In this document: positions 36,057 to 45,477 of the stretch, one piece after another
How positions within the stretch are numbered: position 1 is the first letter of the stretch
Layout: each line of letters begins with the position of its first letter
NCBI RefSeq assembly: GCF_013378055.1
Contig: NZ_CP051130.1
Location: forward strand, 744,001-808,000
Direction: 5' to 3'
Length of the DNA: 64,000 nucleotides
DNA from: Parasphingopyxis sp. CP4
GTDB taxonomy: Bacteria; Pseudomonadota; Alphaproteobacteria; Sphingomonadales; Sphingomonadaceae
Program-made: the position numbers and the translations under genes
The notes under the pieces: generated by a model
The model's input: only the letters and a program-made list of their open reading frames with translations
The model's database searches: none
Told to the model about the DNA's origin: nothing

Positions 36057-37268
36057 ATGCGATTCGGGATAGGCGTCCGTGCGCTGGGAATAGCCACGGC
36101 AATGATGGGGGCTGCCATTGCAGCGCCTGCCACCGCGCAGGATGACGCTGCGGCTGAAAGCGATATCCCGACGGATCTCAATATTCTGATGTGGACCGAT
36201 CCGCAGCGCGATTTCGCTTTTCCGCGGATGGAAGACTTGGCTCCTGTGCGGACGATTGCCAATGGCGAGACCTTCCGGGACCTGCCAAGCGGCCCGGATC
36301 TCGAGGTCTCCGTGACCATGGATGGCGAGACATGGACGCTCGATGAGTATCTCGAGGATCAACGTGCCGCGGGCGTGGTCGTCATCCATAATGGCGAAGT
36401 GCGACTGGAGCGATATCGCATGGGGGCTGATATCGACACACGCTGGACCAGCTTTTCGGTCGCGAAATCCTTCACATCGACTTTGGTTGGTGCGGCGATT
36501 GTCGATGGTCATATCGAATCGCTCGATGCGCTCGTGACCGCCTATATCCCACAGCTTGAGGGCAGCGGTTACGATGGCGTCACGGTGCGCCAGCTCCTGA
36601 CGATGACATCCGGCGTTCGCTGGAACGAAGATTATACCGACCCTCAATCCGATGTGTCCTTGTTCAATCTTGTCACTCCAGAACCAGGTGTCGATCCCGT
36701 CGTCACCTATATGCGGACCCTGGAAAGCGAAGCTGAACCGGGCACGCGCTGGCTCTACAACACAGGTGAGACCAATCTGATCGGTGTCGTCGTTGCGAAT
36801 GCTGTCGGCATGCCGCTCGCGGATTATCTCTCTCAACGGGTCTGGTCCCGTATCGGCATGGCGCGCGATGGCGAATGGATCGTCAATGCGGGTGGTGGCG
36901 AGATTGCCGGCTGCTGTATTTCGGCGACGGTACGCGATTATGCACGCTTTGGCCTGTTCGTCATGGAAGGCGGAATGGTCGGCGATGAACGCATTGTCCC
37001 CGAAGGTTGGTATGAGGCCGCCGGATCACGCCAGGCGGATATTGGAATACCAGGCCGCGGTTATGGCTATCAATGGTGGACCTTTGATGATGGCGCGTTC
37101 GCGGCGCAGGGCATTTTCGGTCAGGGTATCTTTATCGACCCGGCCCGCAACTTGGTGATCGCCAGCAACGGCAACTGGCCGCTTGCCAGCAACCCGCGTT
37201 ACAGCGAACCCCGGATCGCCTTTTGGCGGGCCGTCCAGGCAGCGATTGATGCGGAGAGCGCGGAGTAG
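36057..37268 (+). CDS. Exported serine hydrolase (beta-lactamase-related)
   Basis: 403 residues with a signal peptide (GIATAMMGAAIAAPATAQ). The penicillin-binding/beta-lactamase class C fold is shown by SVAK in WTSFSVAKSFTSTLVG (Ser-x-x-Lys) and YNTGETNL at the Tyr-x-Asn position. This group includes esterases and 6-aminohexanoate-dimer hydrolase-like enzymes. The target is unknown. A palindromic repeat follows just after the stop. Confidence 0.9.
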   Translation: MRFGIGVRALGIATAMMGAAIAAPATAQDDAAAESDIPTDLNILMWTDPQRDFAFPRMEDLAPVRTIANGETFRDLPSGPDLEVSVTMDGETWTLDEYLEDQRAAGVVVIHNGEVRLERYRMGADIDTRWTSFSVAKSFTSTLVGAAIVDGHIESLDALVTAYIPQLEGSGYDGVTVRQLLTMTSGVRWNEDYTDPQSDVSLFNLVTPEPGVDPVVTYMRTLESEAEPGTRWLYNTGETNLIGVVVANAVGMPLADYLSQRVWSRIGMARDGEWIVNAGGGEIAGCCISATVRDYARFGLFVMEGGMVGDERIVPEGWYEAAGSRQADIGIPGRGYGYQWWTFDDGAFAAQGIFGQGIFIDPARNLVIASNGNWPLASNPRYSEPRIAFWRAVQAAIDAESAE

Positions 37269-37277
37269 GGCGGTACG

Positions 37278-37315
37278 GGCTTCGACAGGGGCAGTAAGTT
37301 CAGTCTGTCGAAGCC
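37278..37315. repeat. Inverted repeat (GGCTTCGACAG type)
   Basis: Perfect 11-bp arms GGCTTCGACAG (37278-37288) and CTGTCGAAGCC (37305-37315) around a 16-base loop. I recall similar CTTCGACAGGCTCAG repeats scattered in sphingomonad genomes. It lies between convergent genes and supplies the last codons and stop of the SnoaL-like gene. It may end transcription from both sides. Confidence 0.7.
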
Positions 37316-37749
37316 ATGGTGTGGAGGGATGGAATGTCCCAAACTTCGGTGATGAGGCCGTCGACAATGCGCCAAACGACAACGACATCGACGGCGATCG
37401 ACTGATCCTGCAACGTCATCGTGTTGCGTGTTTGCACAACAACGAGTTCGTTACCGACCGGGGTAATTGAGACCGGTTCCACCTTGAACGTGCCCGTTGA
37501 TTGTCGGACGATCTTTTCGAAAAACTTCCGAATTCCATCAATCCCGACATAGTCACCATGCACATCAGGTAGGCGCGGATTGTAATAGTGCCAGACGATA
37601 TTTGGCGACATCACCTCTTCAGCAGCTGCAGGATCAGCCGGATTAAACCGCTGAATAATTGCTACATTGGGATGATCGTTAGCCTGCACAATGAAGCTCG
37701 CTCTGTCTTCGCAACAGGAGAAGGCTAGCGGCAGCCGAACGGCGCGCAT
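37300..37749 (-). CDS. SnoaL-like / NTF2-fold protein
   Basis: Up to 149 residues of the nuclear transport factor 2/SnoaL fold (IIQRFNPADPAAAEEVMSPN, YVGIDGIRKFFEKIV, VVWRIVDGLITEVWDI). Such small proteins are isomerases, epoxide hydrolases or simply ligand binders; function is not predictable. The first 20 residues look unlike the family, and a GTG at 37689 would give a more usual 129-residue protein. The final residues (MASTD) and the stop come from the inverted repeat at 37278-37315. Confidence 0.75.
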   Translation of the reverse strand: MRAVRLPLAFSCCEDRASFIVQANDHPNVAIIQRFNPADPAAAEEVMSPNIVWHYYNPRLPDVHGDYVGIDGIRKFFEKIVRQSTGTFKVEPVSITPVGNELVVVQTRNTMTLQDQSIAVDVVVVWRIVDGLITEVWDIPSLHTMASTD

Positions 37750-37821
37750 TGATTTGCGTCAATTCCTTACAGTTGCCTATTCCGGTGGCCGCCAGCTACC
37801 GAAACTGCCGCTGTATCTTGC

Positions 37822-40167
37822 CTAGAAGTTGAACCCGGCCGCGATTCCCCAGACTCTTGGTTCATTGACCATTGCCGTGAGGTTGTTGAAATCGATACCG
37901 CTCACCGCTGATGTGTCATTGGTGATGTTCCGGACAAAGGCTGCGAATTCGTAGCTATCTGTCTGATAACCAACACGGATGCCGCCTTCGAGCTGACTAG
38001 AATCCTGGAACTCGATCGACTCATAGAGGAAGAAGTTGATCCGTGAGCGATAAGCCCAGTCGGTGAAGAAATAGACATCGCCATCGCCAACAGGAATCTC
38101 ATAGCGCGCCGTCCAATTTGCAATCCAGCGCGGCGACTGCGGTAGGCGATTGCCATCAATATTGACGATTGCGGCCGAGAATGGTGCAGCCGGAGTGACG
38201 ATCGGATCCAGGATCGTGCACAATGATACGTTCGGGAAGGTATCAACCCGCACGCCGCCACACGCAGCCGTTGTCAGGCCATTATCCTGGATCTCCGTGT
38301 GGTTGTAGCTGAGGCCCGCTGTAACGAAGAAGTTATCGGTTATTGCGGCCTGCGCATCGAGCTCAAAGCCATAGCCGCGGACATTATCAGCATTGATCAG
38401 CCGGTTGGCATTCACATTGCCGCCCACCGCCGTCAGCTGGGCATTATTGAGATCGTAAATATAGCCGGAAAGATTCAATCGGGCCCGGCCATTCCACAGT
38501 GTCGATTTGATCCCCGCTTCATAGGATGTGATGGTCTCCGAATTGGCCACCGAAACACCGTCTTCTAGCGGCGTTGCCGTAGCGGGTGGAAACAGAATAC
38601 GACCCTGGATGCTGGGCGCGCGATAGCCGCGTGCAATCCGCGCATAGAGATTGACGTCATCGCTCGCTTCATAGGTGAGGCTGCCATCCCAGGTGATAGT
38701 ATCATCGCTGACACTCCGAGTGACCGTGCCAAGAGGGTTTTGCAGGAATGCTGGGAACTGGGTGTCCTGACTCCGCACCACGACAAAATCGCGCTGATCG
38801 TCATTATAGCGAAGGCCGCCCGTTACACTGAACCGATCACTGATGTCATAGGTCAGCGATCCGAATATTCCCAAGGCTTCGCTTTCTTGGCGCTGGCTGA
38901 CCAGGATATTTATGCCACCTGCCGCATTGAGCGGATCGCCCAAGGTTGAATAGTTTTCACTGACAATATCGAGTGATTCATCGAAGTAGAAAATGCCGAA
39001 CTGGTAGCTGAGCGGTCCGCCGCCATTGCTGGCAATGCGCAGCTCTTGCGTAAACTGATCAAGGTCAGGGATTGAATCCCGGGTTTCTGCCGTGAAAGGA
39101 ATATTGCCCGGACCGGTCAGGTTGGGCGGCAGAAAGTTTGCGCCGAAACCGCCATCCACATCACCGACCGATGAAGATGTGCCGTGCCAATAACTGGTGA
39201 CCGAGATGATCGAAACGGGACCGACATCCCAGGTCAGTCGTGCAGAAATATTTTCTGTTTCAACTTCTTGTTCGTTCTGGCCATCGACCGAGATGGTGTC
39301 GCGATCAAAATTACCGTTGAGTCCAGCGGTACCGCGGGTGAAATTATTGGCGCGGAACAGACGTGCCGTGCCGTCGAGATCGCGCAATTGGCCCGCCAAC
39401 AGGATTTCGAAATCTTCGGTGACGTCAAATGCAGCCTGAAGGCGCACGGCGAATTCGTCGTAACCGCCCAAGGCGTTATTTGCCGTGCCGCCGGGAAGCA
39501 CATTGTCCACATAATCATCCTGGCGCTGGTACAGTCCAGAAAGCCGAACCCTGACCCGATCTCCAATCGGTCCACCAACCGCTGCCTCGGCAGTCAGATT
39601 GTTGAACCGGCCATAGGTGAAACGCGCATATCCATCAGCGTCACTGCGCGGTTCGACGGAATCGAACTTCACAATACCGGCCGGCGTGTTGCGACCAAAA
39701 AGCGTGCCCTGTGGGCCTCGCAATACTTCGACCTGCTGCATGTCGAAAATCGGAAAACCCTTGAGGATGGGATTCTCGAGGACGACATCGTCATAAACGA
39801 GGCTGACAGGTTGGGCCGCGTTGAAATCAAAATCGGTGTTGCCCAAACCACGAATATAGAAGCGCGGAAAGGTTCGACCGAAAGACGATTCCACCAACAA
39901 GCTAGGGACCCGACCAGAAAGGGCGCGAATATCCTGGCCGCTGCTGCTCAGTGCGGTCAGTGAATCTTCGTCAATTGCGGTAACGGAAATCGGTACATCC
40001 TGAATATCTTCTTCACGGCGCTGCGCGGTAACGATGATCGTACCGACGCCAGTTTGGGTTGCGGCGCCGGCCGGTTGGTTGGTGACCTGAGCGGCCGCCG
40101 GAACTGCCAAAGCAGCGGCGAGCGCCATGCTTCCAGCAGACGCAATAAGTTTCGATGAACGATGCAT
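37822..40167 (-). CDS. TonB-dependent receptor
   Basis: 781 residues with a signal peptide (LIASAGSMALAAALAVPAAA), a TonB-box-like TIIVTAQRRE, a plug domain (DVPISVTAIDEDSLTALSSS, FYIRGLGNTDFDFN) and a 22-strand-type barrel ending in the aromatic GFNF. It imports a bulky substrate such as a siderophore, sugar or lignin product across the outer membrane using TonB energy. The ligand is not evident. GGGGGT upstream of the ATG at 40167 fixes the start; the frame upstream lacks sense. Confidence 0.93.
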   Translation of the reverse strand: MHRSSKLIASAGSMALAAALAVPAAAQVTNQPAGAATQTGVGTIIVTAQRREEDIQDVPISVTAIDEDSLTALSSSGQDIRALSGRVPSLLVESSFGRTFPRFYIRGLGNTDFDFNAAQPVSLVYDDVVLENPILKGFPIFDMQQVEVLRGPQGTLFGRNTPAGIVKFDSVEPRSDADGYARFTYGRFNNLTAEAAVGGPIGDRVRVRLSGLYQRQDDYVDNVLPGGTANNALGGYDEFAVRLQAAFDVTEDFEILLAGQLRDLDGTARLFRANNFTRGTAGLNGNFDRDTISVDGQNEQEVETENISARLTWDVGPVSIISVTSYWHGTSSSVGDVDGGFGANFLPPNLTGPGNIPFTAETRDSIPDLDQFTQELRIASNGGGPLSYQFGIFYFDESLDIVSENYSTLGDPLNAAGGINILVSQRQESEALGIFGSLTYDISDRFSVTGGLRYNDDQRDFVVVRSQDTQFPAFLQNPLGTVTRSVSDDTITWDGSLTYEASDDVNLYARIARGYRAPSIQGRILFPPATATPLEDGVSVANSETITSYEAGIKSTLWNGRARLNLSGYIYDLNNAQLTAVGGNVNANRLINADNVRGYGFELDAQAAITDNFFVTAGLSYNHTEIQDNGLTTAACGGVRVDTFPNVSLCTILDPIVTPAAPFSAAIVNIDGNRLPQSPRWIANWTARYEIPVGDGDVYFFTDWAYRSRINFFLYESIEFQDSSQLEGGIRVGYQTDSYEFAAFVRNITNDTSAVSGIDFNNLTAMVNEPRVWGIAAGFNF

Positions 40168-40306
40168 GATATGACCCCCGATGTGGTGCAGCTGTGAAAA
40201 GCGCACGCAAATACATTTCTTCAGAAAATGATTGGGCAACAATTGATGCCAAGGGGGGGCGAGTCAATTCGAGTGCCGGGAATAACCCTTACATTATGTG
40301 GTGGCG

Positions 40307-40323
40307 TTGTGAATTGGACACAA
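40307..40323. promoter_or_regulatory. 17-bp palindrome upstream of the TonB receptor gene
   Basis: TTGTG-N7-CACAA (40307-40323) lies in the 166-bp gap between the SDR end and the receptor start. It is about 140 bp upstream of the receptor ATG and could be an operator. No strong promoter pair could be set around it. Confidence 0.25.
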
Positions 40324-40333
40324 TCTGTCGGGA

Positions 40334-41038
40334 TCAGACAGTGATGCGATGGCCCGTTTCGAACTCAGCTGTAACAAGATCTGCAATGGCTTCCGCCACG
40401 ACTTCGGGTGACTTGAGCGTTGCCGGATCTTCTCCCGGAAAAGCGAGGGCCCGCATATCAGTGGCCGTTCCGCCGGGATCGACGATCGCGACCCGGATCT
40501 TTGTGAGATTTTTCACTTCCTCGCCATAGGCGGTGATGAGAGTGTCGAGAGCGGCCTTGGAAGCGCCATAAGCCCCCCAATAGGCACGCGGCCGCGCACC
40601 GACGCTGGAGGTGAGGGCGATCACTCGGCCATTCTCGCTCTTTTTGAGCATCGGATCGAACGCCGCAATCAATGCCTGTTGGGCCGTAAAGTTCAGCGTC
40701 ATGACAGCGGACAGTTCTTTCGCCTCGATCTGGACCACCGGCGTCAACGAGCCGAGCATAGCGGCGTTGAGAACGAGTATATCGAGTGCGCCCCAGCGCT
40801 CGCTGACTGCCGTCGCAAGCCGCTGAATACTATCGCCATCGACCAGGTCGAGCGGTGCGATCGTCGCATTTCCATCAGCTTCGTGGATCGCATCCTCAAC
40901 CGCTTCAAGGCCACCGGCCGTGCGAGCAACAAGAATGACATGCGCGCCTTCTGCTGCGAGCTTCTTGGCCGTTGCCGCACCGATCCCGCGGCTTGCTCCG
41001 GTCACGAGAGCCAGTTTTCCAGTCAGTCTTTGGGTCAT
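40334..41038 (-). CDS. SDR family NAD(P)-dependent oxidoreductase
   Basis: 234 residues, classical short-chain dehydrogenase. The cofactor loop is TGASRGIGAATAKK, the Asn segment VLNAAMLG and the catalytic YGASK are present, with Ser in ALTSSVG. It resembles oxidoreductases commonly found next to purF in sphingomonads. The substrate is unknown. It begins 31 bp after purF and is probably co-transcribed. Confidence 0.9.
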   Translation of the reverse strand: MTQRLTGKLALVTGASRGIGAATAKKLAAEGAHVILVARTAGGLEAVEDAIHEADGNATIAPLDLVDGDSIQRLATAVSERWGALDILVLNAAMLGSLTPVVQIEAKELSAVMTLNFTAQQALIAAFDPMLKKSENGRVIALTSSVGARPRAYWGAYGASKAALDTLITAYGEEVKNLTKIRVAIVDPGGTATDMRALAFPGEDPATLKSPEVVAEAIADLVTAEFETGHRITV

Positions 41039-41069
41039 GTCAGGGAGTGTGTCCTGCGGGGCCGAGTGC

Positions 41070-42539
41070 TCAGGTGACGCGTTCGGCGAGAAGGGGAAGC
41101 TCAGTTACATTGTCGAGGCCGTCATGATCGGTCAGCGGTGTTGGGTATTCGCCGGTGAAGCAGGCGTCACACCGTTGCGGTTGTTCATTATTGCGGCCGG
41201 CTTCGCCGAGCGCGCGGTAAAGGCCGTCGATCGAGATAAATGCCAGGCTGTCTGCACGGATATATTCGCGCATGCCTTCGACATCATGGCGCGCCGCTAG
41301 CAGCTTTTCGCGTTCCGGCGTGTCGACGCCATAGAAACAGCTATTGCGCGTTGGCGGGCTGGCGATCCGCATATGGACTTCAGAGGCGCCAGCTTCGCGC
41401 ATCATGTCTACAATCTTGGTGCTGGTGGTGCCGCGTACGATCGAATCATCGATCAGCACCACGCGCTGGCCCTTGATGAGCGCGCGATTGGCATTGTGCT
41501 TGAGCTTCACGCCGAGGTGGCGAACCTTGTCCCCGGGCTGGATGAATGTGCGGCCGACATAATGCGAACGAATGATACCGAGCTCGAACGGGATATCGGC
41601 CTGTTGCGCATAGCCAATTGCCGCCGGCGTGCCGGAATCGGGTACCGGGATCACAAGATCCGCCTCAACTGGATTCTCAATCGCGAGTTCGGCACCGATT
41701 TGCTTGCGCACCGTGTAGACCGACTGGCCATCAACGATTGAATCTGGTCGCGAGAAATAGACATGCTCGAAGATACAAGGCCGCGCCTTGGCTTCGGCGA
41801 ACGGATGGTGCGTCTTGATACCCTCGTCATTCACGACGATCAGTTCGCCGGGTTCCACTTCGCGAATGAAATCGGCGCCGACGACATCGAACGCCACGCT
41901 CTCGGACGCGAAGATGATGGCATCACCGAGCTTGCCCATTACTAGCGGCCGGATACCAAGCGGGTCGCGACAGCCAATCATGCCTTCCGGCGTCATGCAG
42001 ACCAGTGAATAGGCACCTTCCAGCTGCTTCAGCGCGTCGATGAAGCAATCGAGCAACGTCTTGAAGGTCGATGTTGCGACCAAGTGAATGATGGTTTCGG
42101 TATCGGAGGTCGATTGGAAGATTGATCCGTGCCGCACAAGATCTTTTCTCAGGGTCCAGGAGTTGGAAATATTGCCGTTATGTGCAACCGCGAAGCCACC
42201 GGAGGACAGTTCGGCATAGAGCGGCTGTACGTTTCTGAGGCCGCTTTCTCCGGTGGTTGAATAGCGGACATGGCCGCATGCCGCGTCACCGGGCAACTGC
42301 CGAATGATATGGTCTTCATCGAAGTTACCGGCGATATGGCCGACTGCACGATGGCTATGGAAATAGTGCCGGTCATAGCTGGTGATGCCAGCGGCTTCCT
42401 GACCTCGATGTTGGAGAGCGTGAAGGCCCAGTGCGACGACGGCAGAGGCTGTCTCAGCACCCCAGATACCAAAGACGCCGCATTCCTCGCGCAATTTGTC
42501 TCCGTCATCGGAGTGATCAAATGGGTCGGTGGTCAACAT
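41070..42539 (-). CDS. purF: Amidophosphoribosyltransferase
   Basis: 489 residues. After a 19-residue propeptide comes the N-terminal nucleophile Cys in EECGVFGIWG. The glutamine amidotransferase half runs to about residue 240 and the PRTase half carries VLIDDSIVRGTTSTKI. It makes phosphoribosylamine from PRPP and glutamine, the first committed purine step. The start at 42539 is chosen because it leaves the normal short propeptide. Confidence 0.96.
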   Translation of the reverse strand: MLTTDPFDHSDDGDKLREECGVFGIWGAETASAVVALGLHALQHRGQEAAGITSYDRHYFHSHRAVGHIAGNFDEDHIIRQLPGDAACGHVRYSTTGESGLRNVQPLYAELSSGGFAVAHNGNISNSWTLRKDLVRHGSIFQSTSDTETIIHLVATSTFKTLLDCFIDALKQLEGAYSLVCMTPEGMIGCRDPLGIRPLVMGKLGDAIIFASESVAFDVVGADFIREVEPGELIVVNDEGIKTHHPFAEAKARPCIFEHVYFSRPDSIVDGQSVYTVRKQIGAELAIENPVEADLVIPVPDSGTPAAIGYAQQADIPFELGIIRSHYVGRTFIQPGDKVRHLGVKLKHNANRALIKGQRVVLIDDSIVRGTTSTKIVDMMREAGASEVHMRIASPPTRNSCFYGVDTPEREKLLAARHDVEGMREYIRADSLAFISIDGLYRALGEAGRNNEQPQRCDACFTGEYPTPLTDHDGLDNVTELPLLAERVT

Positions 42540-42660
42540 GGCGGCTCCGGAGCAGGGGAGTGTCACCGGCGAGCATATAGGCATAGGAATCGCGTTTGTC
42601 TTGTCTTTGTCATATGGCGATGTCGATTAATCGTAATTGGGACAATGAAAGACGCCAGAA

Positions 42661-43023
42661 ATGGACGATTCACGAGAGACCGGCTCAACCCTCAAACTCA
42701 AATTCGATGCCGCTGGATTGATCACTGCTGTAGTGAGCGATTGGACGTCCAATGATGTGCTGATGGTCGCGCATATGAACCGCGAGGCACTCGATCTGAC
42801 TGTTGAAACCCAGATTGCGCATTTCTGGTCACGAAGTCGTCAGGCGCTTTGGAAAAAGGGTGAGACATCGGGGAACATCCTGCGCGTGGCAGATATCCGG
42901 ATCGACTGTGACCAGGATGCAGTATGGCTGATCGTGGACGCAGCGGGCCCAGCATGCCACACCGGCGAAATGAGTTGTTTCTATCGGCGGGTCACTTCAG
43001 ACGGCCTGTTGGCAATCGACTAG
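42661..43023 (+). CDS. hisI: Phosphoribosyl-AMP cyclohydrolase
   Basis: 120 residues, the single-domain HisI without a HisE part. Segments [30 protein letters not shown] and [13 protein letters not shown] hold the metal-binding Asp and Cys residues. It opens the ring of phosphoribosyl-AMP in histidine synthesis. It stands alone, divergent from purF over 121 bp. Confidence 0.95.
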   Translation: MDDSRETGSTLKLKFDAAGLITAVVSDWTSNDVLMVAHMNREALDLTVETQIAHFWSRSRQALWKKGETSGNILRVADIRIDCDQDAVWLIVDAAGPACHTGEMSCFYRRVTSDGLLAID

Positions 43024-43055
43024 AAATTTTGTGAAAGCCGAAATATGACCCACCT

Positions 43056-43088
43056 TGACGTAGCGTCATCGCTTGACGTTAACGTGAA
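43056..43088. promoter_or_regulatory. Paired palindromes upstream of the MerR gene
   Basis: A perfect TGACG-TAG-CGTCA (43056-43068) is followed by the near-perfect palindrome TTGACGTTAACGTGAA (43073-43088), 18-19 bp centre to centre and just before the MerR ATG. The second resembles sites I recall for LiuR-type MerR regulators of branched-chain and fatty acid breakdown. Autoregulation is likely. Confidence 0.5.
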
Positions 43089-43106
43089 CGTTATCTAAGA
43101 GGGCAT

Positions 43107-43523
43107 ATGGCAAAAGCATTACCACAGGCGGGTATCGATACTCCCGATGAGAAAAATCGCGAAACCTATTCCATCTCCGATCTGTCCGAAGAATTCGGGG
43201 TCACGCCCCGGGCGCTTCGCTTCTATGAAGATGAAGGTCTGATATCACCGGAACGTCACGGCCTGACGCGCGTTTATGCGAAACGGGATCGTGCACGGCT
43301 TGCGTGGATCTTGCGCGCTAAACGCGTCGGATTCAGCCTCGCTGATGTCCGCGAGATGATTGATCTTTACGATCTTGGTGATGGCCGGACAAAGCAACGC
43401 GCGGTGACGCGTGAGAAATGTCGTGAGCGAATTGATGCGTTGCAAAGCCAGCGTCAGGACATCGATTCCTCAATTGCCGAGCTCGAAGGATTTCTCGAGC
43501 TGCTCGACGAAGTCGAGAGCTAA
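43107..43523 (+). CDS. MerR family transcriptional regulator
   Basis: 138 residues. The winged helix-turn-helix is SISDLSEEFGVTPRALRFYE followed by DEGLISPERHG. A C-terminal coiled coil (about residues 95-135) would make the dimer. There is no cysteine cluster, so metal sensing is unlikely. Its place before an acyl-CoA dehydrogenase gene and the palindromes upstream suggest control of acyl-CoA breakdown. The acyl-CoA dehydrogenase starts 34 bp after the stop. Confidence 0.92.
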   Translation: MAKALPQAGIDTPDEKNRETYSISDLSEEFGVTPRALRFYEDEGLISPERHGLTRVYAKRDRARLAWILRAKRVGFSLADVREMIDLYDLGDGRTKQRAVTREKCRERIDALQSQRQDIDSSIAELEGFLELLDEVES

Positions 43524-43557
43524 AACAAACAATACGCCTTTTTTGTAGGAATTCATT

Positions 43558-45360
43558 ATGCCGACTTACACCGCGCCCGTTCGCGACAGCCAGTATGTGC
43601 TCAATCATATCGTTGGACTGGATCGCTATTCCAATCTCCCGGGCTTCGAAAACGCAACGATGGAGATGGCCGATGCCATCCTCACCGAAGGCGGAAAATT
43701 CTGCAGTGAAGTGTTGTTCCCGCTCAACCAGGTTGGCGACGAGCAGGGCTGCACCCGGCATGATGATGGGTCTGTGACAACGCCGGAAGGCTTTAAAGAA
43801 GCCTATAACCAGCTGGTTGAAGGCGGTTGGACAACATTGACCGGTCCTGAGGAATTTGGTGGCCAGGGCCTTCCGCACGTCATCGGCACCGCGATCGAAG
43901 AATATATGATCAGCTCGAACATGGCCTTTGCCATGTATAACGGCCTGACCATGGGCGCGACGGCATCGATCATGGCCAAAGGATCTCAGGAGCAGAAAGA
44001 AAAATATGTTCCCAAGATGGTCGCCGGTGAATGGGGCGGCACCATGAACCTGACCGAACCGCATTGCGGCACGGATCTTGGCCTTATTCGCACCAAGGCA
44101 GAACCCCAGGCAGATGGTAGCTACAAAGTGTCAGGTACCAAGATATTCATTTCGTCGGGCGAACATGACCTGACGGAAAATATCATTCATCTGGTTCTCG
44201 CCAAGACTCCGGACGCACCGGATAGCGTGAAGGGCATTTCGCTGTTCATCGTGCCGAAGTTCATCGTCAATGATGATGGTTCGCTCGGCGATCGCAACGC
44301 GGTCTCCTGTGGTTCGCTCGAAGAGAAGATGGGCATTCACGGAAATTCGACATGCGTCATGAACTATGATGGCGCGACTGGTTGGATGGTTGGCGAAGAG
44401 AATAAGGGCCTCGCCGCCATGTTCATCATGATGAATGCCGCGCGCCTTGGCGTCGGAACGCAGGGCCTCGCGATTGGCGAAGTCGCCTTCCAGAACGCCG
44501 TTGCCTATGCGCAGGATCGCCGTCAGGGCCGGGCGCTTACTGGACCGGCAGAGCCTGAAGAAAAAGCCGATACGCTGTTCGTGCATCCGGACGTGCGGCG
44601 GATGCTGATGGAATCCAAAGCCTATCTCGAAGGTGCGCGGGCACTGTGTATCTGGGGCGGCCTGCAGGTTGATCTCGCTCACAAGGCACAGACCGAAGAA
44701 GAGCGGCAGGTTGCAGATGACATGATCTCGCTGCTGACGCCGGTGATCAAAGGCTATGTCACGGATCTCGGCTATCAGATCGCGACTCAGTCCCAACAGG
44801 TCTATGGCGGCCATGGCTACATTCGCGAATGGGGCATGGAGCAATATGTCCGCGACGCACGTATCGCGCAGATCTATGAAGGAACCAACGGTGTCCAGGC
44901 GATGGATCTTGTCGGTCGTAAACTCGCCAAAGACGGTGGCCGCGCCATCCAGGCTTTCCTCGCCATGGTGGGCGAAGAAGTCGCCGAACTGGCAGAAGAT
45001 GAAAGCGTCAATGCCGTCGCCTCGGGACTGGAAAAAGCCAATGGCGAACTGCGCGGCGCAACAATGTGGTTGATGCAGAATGCTTTTGCCAATCTCAACA
45101 ATGCCGGCGCCGCTGCGTATAATTATATGCAGCTGATGGGTGTGGTGACGCTTGGCCTGATGTGGCTACGTATGGCCAAGGTGAGCGCCGCGGCAGTTGA
45201 GGCAGGCGCAGAAGACAAGGCGTTCCACGAGACCAAGCTCGTCACGGCGCGTTTCTTTGCTGAAAAGATTATGCCGGATGCTGCCGGGCTGCGCGCCAAG
45301 GTTGAAGGTGGCTCGGACAGTCTGATGGCGCTTGAGCCGGATCAATTTGTCGCCGCCTAA
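43558..45360 (+). CDS. Acyl-CoA dehydrogenase with extended C-terminal domain
   Basis: 600 residues, longer than the common ~380, owing to an extra C-terminal domain (from about residue 460). Family marks include [39 protein letters not shown] and [19 protein letters not shown] with the catalytic Glu in YEGTNG. It oxidises an acyl-CoA to the enoyl-CoA using FAD. The group includes DmdC-like and FadE-like enzymes; which acyl chain is unknown. Likely co-regulated with the MerR gene. Confidence 0.94.
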   Translation: MPTYTAPVRDSQYVLNHIVGLDRYSNLPGFENATMEMADAILTEGGKFCSEVLFPLNQVGDEQGCTRHDDGSVTTPEGFKEAYNQLVEGGWTTLTGPEEFGGQGLPHVIGTAIEEYMISSNMAFAMYNGLTMGATASIMAKGSQEQKEKYVPKMVAGEWGGTMNLTEPHCGTDLGLIRTKAEPQADGSYKVSGTKIFISSGEHDLTENIIHLVLAKTPDAPDSVKGISLFIVPKFIVNDDGSLGDRNAVSCGSLEEKMGIHGNSTCVMNYDGATGWMVGEENKGLAAMFIMMNAARLGVGTQGLAIGEVAFQNAVAYAQDRRQGRALTGPAEPEEKADTLFVHPDVRRMLMESKAYLEGARALCIWGGLQVDLAHKAQTEEERQVADDMISLLTPVIKGYVTDLGYQIATQSQQVYGGHGYIREWGMEQYVRDARIAQIYEGTNGVQAMDLVGRKLAKDGGRAIQAFLAMVGEEVAELAEDESVNAVASGLEKANGELRGATMWLMQNAFANLNNAGAAAYNYMQLMGVVTLGLMWLRMAKVSAAAVEAGAEDKAFHETKLVTARFFAEKIMPDAAGLRAKVEGGSDSLMALEPDQFVAA

Positions 45361-45477
45361 GCCGGAAGATTATCGACGAAGCGAGGCACGGTGTTGTTCG
45401 GTGCAGGGAGAGAGATCTTGCTGGACTGGACGGAACCGCGCGTCTCGCCTTAAAGACAATCGCTCGATTGAGGAGAA

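Noticed and set aside
35324-36836. Two long minus-strand frames opposite cfa and the serine hydrolase
   Set aside because: Both sense genes have intact motifs and good start signals; the antisense frames do not.
39184-39963. 259-codon plus-strand frame inside the TonB receptor gene
   Set aside because: Antisense to conserved receptor sequence, without signal, domain or SD.
40252-40259. G-run (GGGGGGG) upstream of the TonB receptor
   Set aside because: It is a single homopolymer outside the coding region with no sign of phase-variable spacing to a -10/-35 pair.
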